Positions 17,119-23,246 of a stretch of 38,944 bases of DNA are shown piece after piece. Numbering within the stretch: the first letter of the stretch is position 1; each line of letters starts with the position of its first letter. A program made the translations under genes and the position numbers. Source of the stretch: a bacterium (lineage in GTDB: Bacteria > Actinomycetota > Acidimicrobiia > Spongiisociales > JAHEDJ01); NCBI GenBank assembly GCA_024641325.1, contig JAHEDJ010000004.1, forward strand, positions 6,054 to 44,997, written 5' to 3'. Under the pieces are notes generated by a model, which was not told the DNA's origin, did no database searches, and worked only from the letters and a program-made list of their open reading frames with translations.

Positions 17119-17125
17119 GCGGGCA

Positions 17126-17131
17126 AAACTA
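17126..17131 (-). promoter_or_regulatory. Candidate -10 box (TAGTTT) for the ABC export operon
   Basis: On the minus strand TAGTTT is followed by 7 nt and the ATG of the small PLDc_N protein, without a Shine-Dalgarno. This is the same leaderless geometry as at 5518. No clear -35 is present. Confidence 0.4.
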
Positions 17132-17169
17132 GCAAGAGCAAGCGCCTTCGATGGATCGGTGGCGCCGGG

Positions 17170-18105
17170 CTACAAGGCGTTCAGCAGCACTACATAGAGA
17201 CCTGCGTACAGGAACAAGAGAACTGTTCCAGTGACTCTCGTGTGATGCTTGACCGTTCCCAGGAGGAGGGTCACCATGGCGATAGTTCCCAAGGCTCCCA
17301 ATCCGCCCCTGAGCGCCAGGTCTGCGGAAACGGCAACCGGGGCGATGAGAGGCCCGATTCCGATCGAAAGGGTCGCATCGACGAGGCTGGATCCGAACAC
17401 ATCGCCAACCGCCAGGTCGCGTTGCCCCTGCCTAATCGCCGTTATGTCCACAATAAGTTCGGGTAGTGAGGTGCCCAGCGAGGCGCCTAGGAACCCGATT
17501 ATGTAGACAGGTACGTTGATGAGCGCGGCGATTCGCAGCAGAGCTTCGATTGCGAGCCAGGACCCTGCTCCAACGAAACCTAGGGCACCCAACGCAAGGA
17601 GGATGTGTCTCGACTTCCGACGAGCAGGTACGGTGAGCGCAGGACCGGATGACGGCGGTGCATACCTCCAGATCGCTGCGGAGGTGATGATCCATGCGAT
17701 CACGAGGACTCCACCATCGAGGCTGCTCAGATATCCATCTGCCACCAGGACGGTTCCCAGGCCCAGAGCAAGGATCGTGAGTCCTCCAACCAGGCGTACG
17801 CGCCCCTTTCCTACCACCAGGGTCCCCCCGACGAACGGCAGGAGACCGAGTACGAGTGTCAGTTGCGTTGCTGCCGATCCGATGGAATCACTGACATTGA
17901 GGTCGCCCTGATCGCGCAGTGAGGAGATGATCGAGTTGGCGATTTCAGGGAGATCGGTTCCAATCGCCAGCAAGCTGATTCCGATGACGAACGGAGGAAG
18001 TCGACTTCCGAATGCCAGAGCGGAGGCGTGGTGTACTGCTCGGCGACTGGCGGCCAGCGCGATACCAAGTCCGATGATGCCGGCGACGATCCACGCTGCG
18101 GTCAT
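17170..18105 (-). CDS. CaCA family Na+/Ca2+ (cation) antiporter
   Basis: A 311-aa polytopic membrane protein of the Ca2+:cation antiporter family (YrbG-like). Its two inverted alpha-repeats are clear: GTDLPEIANSI...DSIGSAATQ in the first half and GTSLPELIVDITA...GDVFGSSLVDA in the second. These carry the acidic and polar ion-binding residues. About ten hydrophobic segments are visible and the length is normal for bacterial members. It probably exchanges Ca2+ (or Mn2+/Na+) across the membrane. It is monocistronic, next to the ABC operon, and divergent from the sulfur-locus regulator. Confidence 0.92.
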   Translation of the reverse strand: MTAAWIVAGIIGLGIALAASRRAVHHASALAFGSRLPPFVIGISLLAIGTDLPEIANSIISSLRDQGDLNVSDSIGSAATQLTLVLGLLPFVGGTLVVGKGRVRLVGGLTILALGLGTVLVADGYLSSLDGGVLVIAWIITSAAIWRYAPPSSGPALTVPARRKSRHILLALGALGFVGAGSWLAIEALLRIAALINVPVYIIGFLGASLGTSLPELIVDITAIRQGQRDLAVGDVFGSSLVDATLSIGIGPLIAPVAVSADLALRGGLGALGTIAMVTLLLGTVKHHTRVTGTVLLFLYAGLYVVLLNAL

Positions 18106-18212
18106 CGTATCTCGATACTACGTGACCCGGCAGTAGGGCTGATCCAGCGCAGGCGCAGCCGACTCGTTCCGGATCCGGGATCGAGTCGTGATCACTTGCA
18201 TTCTGCGCGCTA

Positions 18213-18344
18213 CTGCATGTGCAGAGTGCTGCATGGTCCGCACAATGTGCATAGTCGGGCAATAAGGTCCCCGTCCTCGGGACCTTGTGCTCTACTTCAC
18301 AAGCTCTGCGGTGGCTTACCGTGCAGGGTATGCAGAACATGCAG
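18213..18344. repeat. Cluster of CTGCAT/TGCAG motifs upstream of the HTH-PocR gene
   Basis: CTGCATGTGCAG (18213-18224) is an imperfect palindrome. TGCAT-type words recur at about 18230 and 18248. TGCAG then occurs three times with an exact 9-nt period at 18322, 18331 and 18340. The motifs flank the hairpin at 18264-18286 and end 23 nt before the regulator's start. They could be operator sites for the DNA-binding protein encoded next to them. Confidence 0.45.
18264..18286. promoter_or_regulatory. Inverted repeat AAGGTCCC-N7-GGGACCTT (DosR-box-like half-site)
   Basis: A perfect 8-bp inverted repeat with a 7-nt centre, 82 bp before the start of the HTH-PocR gene that leads the sulfur operon. 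Its right arm lies in CTCGGGACCTT (18276-18286), an 11-mer repeated exactly at 24399-24409 in the DevS/DevR-like intergenic region. It resembles the left half of the published DosR/DevR consensus TTSGGGACTWWAGTCCCSAA. A role as operator is inferred; an RNA hairpin is the alternative. Confidence 0.5.
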
Positions 18345-18367
18345 CAGCCCACTCGATCGGATCGACG

Positions 18368-19159
18368 GTGACCTCACTTCTCACCGCCAAGGAACTGCAG
18401 GAAGTCCTCCAGGTCGATCGCTCTACCATCTACCGGATGGCCGAGTCCGGCCGCCTGCCGGCCGTCAAGGTCGGCAGACAATGGCGTTTTCCGTCCGAAC
18501 AGATCGACGATTGGCTCGGCAAATCGAACGGGACCTCATCGAGGGTGTCCAATGCCAAGACTCCTTCGCCGGACGGCAACGGGGCGCTCATCAGCCTCCT
18601 TCCAAGAGAGTACGTCGAAGACATGGCCGAACTGCTGGGGCAGTTGCTAGGTGTCATGGTCGTGGTAACCGACATGGACGGACACCCGATCTCTGAGGCC
18701 GCCAATCCGTGTGGTCTTTTCGAGGCAATCAACGAGACCGATGATGCCGTTGCCAGGTGTGTCGTCAGTTGGAAACGCCTGGCCGACGAAGTCGACCTTC
18801 GCCCTCGCTTCACGGCCAGCCACATGGGCCTCCTCTGTGCTCGCAGCTTTGTGCGGGTCGGTTCAGAGTTGAAGGGGATGGTGATGGTCGGCGGAGTAGC
18901 TCCCGACCCATGGCCCCCGGCACCGGACGAACTGGCAAGCATCGCAGACGCCTTCGGGGTACCCCCGGATGTAGTGCAAAACCATGTGGATGAGGTCTAT
19001 CGACTCGGCCAATCCGATCTTGACCGCGTGTTGGACTACCTGCCCCGGATGGCGCAAATGCTGTCTCATATCGCAAATGAACGAACAAACCACCTCGCCA
19101 AACTGGACGCGATCGCGACCTTGGTAGGGGCGGATGCAACAACCAAGGAGCATCAATGA
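18368..19159 (+). CDS. HTH (excisionase/MerR-like) - PocR sensory domain regulator
   Basis: A 263-aa protein (from GTG 18368). An N-terminal helix-turn-helix of excisionase type, LLTAKELQEVLQVDRSTIYRMAESGRLPAVKVGRQWRF (seen as adjacent segments), occupies residues 4-45. After a linker, residues of about 85-230 match the PocR ligand-binding domain with its conserved cysteines in AANPCGLF, ARCVVSW and GLLCARS. PocR domains sense small molecules; in this setting a sulfide or thiol ligand, or a Cys-bound metal, is possible. The frame stays open to 18287, but the family normally starts at TSLLTAKE. The stop overlaps the SQR-like gene by 4 nt, so the regulator is probably made with the genes it controls. 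Confidence 0.85.
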   Translation: MTSLLTAKELQEVLQVDRSTIYRMAESGRLPAVKVGRQWRFPSEQIDDWLGKSNGTSSRVSNAKTPSPDGNGALISLLPREYVEDMAELLGQLLGVMVVVTDMDGHPISEAANPCGLFEAINETDDAVARCVVSWKRLADEVDLRPRFTASHMGLLCARSFVRVGSELKGMVMVGGVAPDPWPPAPDELASIADAFGVPPDVVQNHVDEVYRLGQSDLDRVLDYLPRMAQMLSHIANERTNHLAKLDAIATLVGADATTKEHQ

Positions 19160-20394
19160 GAAAGCTGCTCGTCCTCGGTGCCGGTACGGCCGGCACCATG
19201 GTCGTCAACAAGCTGAGCCACCACCTCGACGGCAACGAGTGGGAGATAACGATCGTCGATCAAGACGAAACCCACTATTACCAGCCGGGGTTCTTGTTCA
19301 TCCCGTTTGGGATCTACGGACGCAATGATGTGATCAAGGCCAAGCGGGACTTCATCCCCACCGGCGTCAAGATGATCACCTCGGAGATCGAGATCGTTGA
19401 GCCGGAGAACAACCGCGTCAAGATCGCAGAAGGAGATCGCTGGCTCGACTACGACTACCTGGTAATCGCTACCGGAACGCACCCGCGCCTCGAAGAGACA
19501 CCCGGACTCCAGAACGAAGATGGGACGATGCCGGACAACGTTCACACTTTCTACACCCTCGAGGGTGCATGCCGTCTCCAGAAGTTCTTGCGCAGCTGGA
19601 AGGGCGGCAAGATGGTCATGAACATCATGGAGATGCCCTTCAAATGTCCGGTCGCTCCGCTCGAGTTCACGTTCTTAGCCGACTGGTGGTTCACCGAGCA
19701 GGGCATGCGCGATCGAGTCGAAATCGAATACGTGACACCGCTTCCCGGGGCATTCACCAAGCCGGTTGCTTCCAGAGCTCTGGGTGGCATGCTCGACGAA
19801 CGCAAGGTATCCCTCGTTTCAGATTTCATGGTCGAGCGTGTGGACGCCGAGAACAACAAGCTCGTGGCCTTCGACGAGGAGGAAGTCGAGTACGACCTAC
19901 TGGTCACGGTTCCGGTAAACATGGGCGCCGACTTCGTCGCCAGGTCGGGGCTGGGCGACGAGCTCAACCACGTGCCGGTCGACAAGGGCAACTTCCTATC
20001 GACTCAGTACGACAACATCTTCGCGCTCGGTGACGCCTCGAATATTCCCACCTCAAAGGCGGGATCGGTTGCCCACTTCGCCATCGACATATGGACCGAG
20101 AACTTCCTGCGCTACATCGACGGACTCGAGATGGTGGAGGACTTCGACGGCCATGCCAACTGCTTCATTGAAAGCGGGCACGGCAAAGGTCTGTTGATCG
20201 ACTTCAACTACGACACCGAACCGCTACCGGGCAAATACCCACTTCCGGGAGTCGGTCCGTTCTCGCTCCTTCAGGAATCCGAAATGAACCACTGGGGCAA
20301 GATGATGTTCCGTTGGATCTACTGGAACGTCCTTCTCAAGGGCAAGGAGATGCCCGTCCCGGCGCTCATGTCGATGGCCGGCAAGTGGAGCTGA
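19156..20394 (+). CDS. Sulfide:quinone oxidoreductase-like FAD enzyme
   Basis: A 412-aa flavoprotein of the SQR/NDH-2 superfamily. FAD is bound by the N-terminal GAGTAGT Rossmann loop, YLVIATGTHPR and NIFALGDASNIP. Cysteines at residues 139, 164 (FKCPVAP) and 336 (NCFIESG) stand near the positions of the catalytic and bridging cysteines of SQRs; the last two fit best. The C-terminus has aromatic/hydrophobic segments (HWGKMMFRWIYWNVLL), as in membrane-attached SQRs that reduce the quinone pool. Sulfide or persulfide oxidation with menaquinone as acceptor is the likely reaction. The ATG overlaps the regulator stop (ATGA). DUF1641, TusE and DsrE2 genes follow closely. Confidence 0.88.
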   Translation: MRKLLVLGAGTAGTMVVNKLSHHLDGNEWEITIVDQDETHYYQPGFLFIPFGIYGRNDVIKAKRDFIPTGVKMITSEIEIVEPENNRVKIAEGDRWLDYDYLVIATGTHPRLEETPGLQNEDGTMPDNVHTFYTLEGACRLQKFLRSWKGGKMVMNIMEMPFKCPVAPLEFTFLADWWFTEQGMRDRVEIEYVTPLPGAFTKPVASRALGGMLDERKVSLVSDFMVERVDAENNKLVAFDEEEVEYDLLVTVPVNMGADFVARSGLGDELNHVPVDKGNFLSTQYDNIFALGDASNIPTSKAGSVAHFAIDIWTENFLRYIDGLEMVEDFDGHANCFIESGHGKGLLIDFNYDTEPLPGKYPLPGVGPFSLLQESEMNHWGKMMFRWIYWNVLLKGKEMPVPALMSMAGKWS

Positions 20395-20398
20395 GCAC

Positions 20399-21094
20399 AT
20401 GACCACCGCCACGGACACCACCATTGCCGAGCTGAACGACAAGATCGACCGCCTCACCGCGCAGGTCGAGTTTCTGGCCGATGAGGCCATCGCGGCACGG
20501 AGGCGGCGGCAGGAGTGGGAAGAGTTGAAAGCAGACGTCACTCCGCTTTTCGGAGAGATGTACTCGTATGCGGCGAGAGAACTCGCCGAGGTCGAGCACG
20601 ATGTGTCGATCGAGCAGATCGCCCACCTGCTCAAGCGTCTGATCCGCAACGCCGGCACGCTGGAAGCTCTGCTTGATCAACTGGACAGTGCATCCGACCT
20701 GATCAGCACTCTCTCACCACTAACCGGTGACGCCGTCTACAAGCTGATGGAGGTCCTCAACGACTTCGAGCAGCGGGGCTACTTCGCCTTCGCGAAAGGG
20801 TCTCTCGGTGTCATCGACAACGTCGTTACCTCATTCACGACAGACGACGTGAATGCACTGGGCGACAACGTAGTCCTGATTCTTCAGGCAGTGCGGGAAA
20901 TGACCCAGCCTGAAGTCATGACCATGCTTCGTAACACGGCGACGACCGTCCGGGAGCAAGAAGTACCTGAAGAAATCTCACTGTTCGGACTCATCAAGCA
21001 GATGCGAGACCCGGCAGTGAAACGAGGGCTGGCCAGGGCGCTCAGCGCGCTGCGGTCCGTCTCGGGAGATCTACCAAAACAACCAGAGCAATAA
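20399..21094 (+). CDS. DUF1641 protein, SQR operon partner
   Basis: A 231-aa soluble protein. The N-terminus is a coiled coil (TIAELNDKIDRLTAQVEFLADEA, read in parts) and the C-terminus has the DUF1641 signature segment GLIKQMRDPAVKRGLARALSALRSV. Families with this domain are often encoded beside SQR-like or formate dehydrogenase genes. No catalytic residues are evident and there is no Cys. It starts 4 bp after the SQR stop with a GTGGAG ribosome-binding site. A structural or assembly role for the flavoprotein is the most economical guess. Confidence 0.85.
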   Translation: MTTATDTTIAELNDKIDRLTAQVEFLADEAIAARRRRQEWEELKADVTPLFGEMYSYAARELAEVEHDVSIEQIAHLLKRLIRNAGTLEALLDQLDSASDLISTLSPLTGDAVYKLMEVLNDFEQRGYFAFAKGSLGVIDNVVTSFTTDDVNALGDNVVLILQAVREMTQPEVMTMLRNTATTVREQEVPEEISLFGLIKQMRDPAVKRGLARALSALRSVSGDLPKQPEQ

Positions 21095-21114
21095 GGCTCA
21101 GAAAGGGAGAAACC

Positions 21115-21432
21115 ATGGCGACCGAACTGATCGGTGGCATCGAACTCGAAGTCGACGAAGAAGGCTTCATGACTGATCCGAGTCAGTGGAACGAGGAACT
21201 CGCTCCGGCGCTTGGCAAGGAGATCGGTATCGACGAACTGACCGACGAGCACTGGAAGGTCATTCGCTTCCTGCGTTCCGATTTCGAAGCTCAGGGCGAG
21301 ACGGCCACGCTGCGGCGCGTTTCGACTCTGGCCGGCGTTCCGACGAAGGACCTTTACAAGCTCTTCCCGAAGAAGCCTGCCAAGAAGATGTCGTATGTCT
21401 CCGGGCTGCAGAAGCCGACCGGCTGCGTGTAG
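21115..21432 (+). CDS. TusE/DsrC family sulfur carrier
   Basis: A 105-aa protein of the DsrC/TusE family, which carries sulfur as a persulfide on a penultimate C-terminal cysteine. The C-terminus GLQKPTGCV keeps that Cys (residue 104). The second cysteine used by dissimilatory DsrC, about ten residues earlier, is replaced: the segment here is PAKKMSYVSG. It is therefore TusE-like and cannot form the intramolecular trisulfide of DsrC. No other cysteine is present. An AGAAAGGGAG ribosome-binding site precedes ATG 21115. It lies between DUF1641 and DsrE2 genes. Confidence 0.9.
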   Translation: MATELIGGIELEVDEEGFMTDPSQWNEELAPALGKEIGIDELTDEHWKVIRFLRSDFEAQGETATLRRVSTLAGVPTKDLYKLFPKKPAKKMSYVSGLQKPTGCV

Positions 21433-21457
21433 GTAGACGAGGGAAGGAGCACAACTA

Positions 21458-21961
21458 GTGCCGAAATTTGATGACGATGGCGGCGACCGGAAACTCTGCA
21501 TCATCGTAAGCAAGGGCACCATGGAATGGTCGACGGCTGCCATGGTTCTCGGTAACGCCGCTATCGGTGAGGGCATCGAACTGCACGTGTTCTTCACGTT
21601 CTGGGGTTTGGACGCCATCGTCGATCGCCGCATGGACAAGCTGAAGATCTCTCCGGTGGCTAACCCGTCGATGAAGATCCCGGGTACGGACATCGGGATG
21701 GCCAACATGCTGGCCGGTCTGCCCGGTATGACGGCGTTCGCGTCGAACATGATGGCCAAAGAGATGAAGGCTCTCGATGTGCCCCCGCACCGCGAGTTCA
21801 TGCAGATGGTCCACGACTCAGGCGCCCACTTCTGGGCCTGCCGTTTGACCTACGACATGTTGAAGCTGACGCCGGAAGATCTCTGGGATGGAGTCGAAGA
21901 TGTCATCTCGGCATCCGACTTCATGGAGCTTTCCGAAGGCGCGCAGATCATTTTCATCTAG
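21458..21961 (+). CDS. DsrE2 (DsrE/DsrF-like) sulfurtransferase
   Basis: A 167-aa protein of the DsrE/DrsH-like family (DsrE2 type). It has the N-terminal strand KLCIIVSKGTMEW, the hydrophobic helix region ELHVFFTFWGLDAI, and the conserved cysteine of the C-terminal half in HFWACRLTYDML. The ending DVISASDFMELSEGAQIIFI is also family-like. The active Cys takes sulfur from a donor and passes it on, here most likely to the TusE-like protein next door. The start is GTG 21458 with GGAAGGAG upstream. It is the last gene of the sulfur operon; a 14-bp hairpin follows after 9 bp. Confidence 0.9.
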   Translation: MPKFDDDGGDRKLCIIVSKGTMEWSTAAMVLGNAAIGEGIELHVFFTFWGLDAIVDRRMDKLKISPVANPSMKIPGTDIGMANMLAGLPGMTAFASNMMAKEMKALDVPPHREFMQMVHDSGAHFWACRLTYDMLKLTPEDLWDGVEDVISASDFMELSEGAQIIFI

Positions 21962-21970
21962 GTAGGACCC

Positions 21971-22002
21971 GAAGAAGCGAGGACGGAAGTCCTCGCTTCT
22001 TC
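21971..22002 (+). terminator. Strong 14-bp hairpin terminator after the sulfur operon
   Basis: GAAGAAGCGAGGAC (21971-21984) and GTCCTCGCTTCTTC (21989-22002) form a perfect 14-bp stem around the 4-nt loop GGAA. It lies 9 bp after the DsrE2 stop and is the strongest stem-loop I noticed. There is no downstream T-run, as often in GC-rich actinobacteria. It also serves the convergent DUF302 gene. Confidence 0.85.
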
Positions 22003-22010
22003 GCGTCCGG

Positions 22011-22064
22011 CGATTCGCGATTCGCGATTCGCAACCTGGCGTTTCGGGGGCCAATTGCCAATTG
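22011..22064. repeat. Intergenic heptamer repeats (CGATTCG x3, CCAATTG x2)
   Basis: CGATTCG is repeated three times at 22011-22031, and CCAATTG twice at 22051-22064. Both have a 7-bp period and an ATT core like the array at 34-121. They fill the gap between the operon terminator and the end of the DUF302 gene. Confidence 0.8.
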
Positions 22065-22072
22065 CCCTCCAC

Positions 22073-22471
22073 TCACGCTTCCAGCATCTCCATCGCCCTC
22101 GCCAGCTTCTCGCGAGCCTCTGCGGCAACGGCCGCCATCTCGGGTGCATTGGTGACCGAGCTCATGATTCCCGGGTCCAGCGCTTCCACGATGGTGCCCG
22201 ACTCGCTCTCGTACACGACGACGTTGCAGGGGAGCAGCAGCCCGATTTCTTCCTCGGTGTCCAATGCTCGATTGGCCAGCGATGGGTTGCAGGCGCCCAA
22301 TATCTTGTAAGCAGGCCGATCGACGCCAATCTTCGCCTTGAGCGTTGCTTGCACGTCGATCTCGGTGAGGACCCCGAATCCCTCCAGAGCCAGGGCGGCG
22401 CGCGCTCGATTCTCGGCTTCCTCGACTCCGACTTCGAGAATGACTCTCAGTCCGTAGGGCCTTTGTTCCAT
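22073..22471 (-). CDS. DUF302 domain protein
   Basis: A 132-aa protein of the DUF302 family. It shows the pattern VEEAENRARAALALEGFGVLTEIDVQATLKAKIG (in parts), followed by YKILGACNPSLANRAL and LLPCNVVVYE. The two conserved cysteines of these last segments are present. DUF302 proteins are common beside sulfur, copper and thiol-stress genes and under CsoR/CstR-type repressors; their biochemical activity is unknown. ATG 22471 has AAAGGA upstream. The gene converges with the sulfur operon and has a palindrome over its -10 box. Confidence 0.9.
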   Translation of the reverse strand: MEQRPYGLRVILEVGVEEAENRARAALALEGFGVLTEIDVQATLKAKIGVDRPAYKILGACNPSLANRALDTEEEIGLLLPCNVVVYESESGTIVEALDPGIMSSVTNAPEMAAVAAEAREKLARAMEMLEA

Positions 22472-22501
22472 CGCTCGTCCTTTCGCCCGAAATGAATTCC
22501 T

Positions 22502-22519
22502 ATACCCCCCGGAGGATAT
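22502..22519 (-). promoter_or_regulatory. CsoR/CstR-like palindrome over the DUF302 promoter
   Basis: ATACCCCCCGGAGGATAT is an 18-bp pseudo-palindrome (14 of 18 positions symmetric) of the form ATAYCCYCC-GGRGGRTAT. It resembles the ATACCC...GGGTAT operators of CsoR-family copper and persulfide repressors. On the minus strand the candidate -10 TATAGG (22504-22499) lies inside its edge, about 28 nt before the DUF302 ATG, so binding would block the promoter. No repressor of this family is encoded in the window. Confidence 0.55.
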
Positions 22520-22634
22520 CTCGACTGCGTGCCCGCAGGCGTGCGGTTCGGCGGGCACTCGGGGACGTTGGCCCCTAGCCGTGTTCTCTGCGGCGTGGGA
22601 TGGTTTCCAGACTAGGTGAGAGGCATAGAGCAGG

Positions 22635-23123
22635 GTGTTTGTCTATTACTTCGTCTACGTCGACCGGCCGTTCCGGAAGGTCGAGCGAGAACTCCTCGAT
22701 CGGTTCGAGGAGTTAGGCGCGTGGGCTTCGGAGGCCTACCGGGATGGCGAAAACATCCGGGCCCGAATGGCAGTCGGCAAGACGCCGTTGCTGGCGAAAG
22801 AGGTCTCGCTGCACGTTGGTGAGCCGATCCGAGCGCACGCTCATACCACCCTGCCGTTGATGTGGGACGCCACCGGGTCGCCCGGCTTGTTCCCGAGAAT
22901 GCTGGCCGACCTCATTGTCGCCCCGCTCGGTTCCTCGAGGGCCCAGCTGACCTTCCGGGGCTCCTACGACCCGCCGCTCGGACCCGTCGGTGAAGTTCTT
23001 GATCGGGCTTTGCTGCATCGCGTCGCAGAGGCCAGCGTCAAGGCCTTCATGGATCGAATCGCTTCCGCGCTGAGCCAAGCCGACGGTCCGGCGACCTCGG
23101 AGCGAGAGATAATCAACTCCTAG
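22635..23123 (+). CDS. SRPBCC-like hypothetical protein
   Basis: A 162-aa soluble protein I do not recognise with certainty. A first strand VYYFVYVDRPFRKVERELL, the central AHTTLPLMWDA and strand QLTFRGSYDPPLG are followed by a long C-terminal amphipathic helix (VLDRALLHRVAEASVKAFMDRIASAL, in parts). That order suggests the START/SRPBCC helix-grip fold, used to bind hydrophobic ligands. The start is GTG 22635 with a weak GAGCAGG site. It is divergent from the DUF302 gene (163-bp gap). A 17-bp tandem repeat begins at its stop codon. Confidence 0.7.
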   Translation: MFVYYFVYVDRPFRKVERELLDRFEELGAWASEAYRDGENIRARMAVGKTPLLAKEVSLHVGEPIRAHAHTTLPLMWDATGSPGLFPRMLADLIVAPLGSSRAQLTFRGSYDPPLGPVGEVLDRALLHRVAEASVKAFMDRIASALSQADGPATSEREIINS

Positions 23124-23180
23124 GCGGCCAAAGGCGCCCGGCGGCCAAAGGCGCCCGGCGGCCATAGGAGCCCGGCGGCC
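23123..23180. repeat. 17-bp tandem repeat (GGCGGCCAAAGGCGCCC), 3.4 copies
   Basis: Copies at 23123-23139 and 23140-23156 are identical. The third (23157-23173) differs at three positions, and a 7-bp partial copy ends at 23180. Each unit contains the GGCGCC palindrome or a variant. The array begins on the last base of the upstream gene's stop codon and fills the convergent gap. Confidence 0.9.
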
Positions 23181-23196
23181 TCTTCGAACCGAACGC

Positions 23197-23241
23197 GATT
23201 CGCAATTCGCTATTCGCTACCGGACCCAACAGCGAATAGCG
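23197..23241. repeat. Heptamers (xATTCGC x3) plus 11-bp inverted repeat
   Basis: GATTCGC, AATTCGC and TATTCGC follow one another at 23197-23217. The last overlaps CGCTATTCGCT (23208-23218), which is inverted perfectly as AGCGAATAGCG at 23231-23241 with a 12-nt spacer. The hairpin sits 6 bp from the end of the convergent histidine kinase gene and may terminate transcription from both sides. Confidence 0.75.
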
Positions 23242-23246
23242 CCGCC

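Noticed and set aside
18287-18367. N-terminal extension of the HTH-PocR protein
   Set aside because: It has no ribosome-binding site, covers the TGCAG motif cluster, and the HTH family usually begins at the TSLLTAKE segment.
22502-22519. Ribosome-binding site for a plus-strand gene (GGAGGA)
   Set aside because: The GGAGG at 22511-22515 is followed by no usable plus-strand start in a coding frame; it is better explained as part of the palindrome over the DUF302 promoter.
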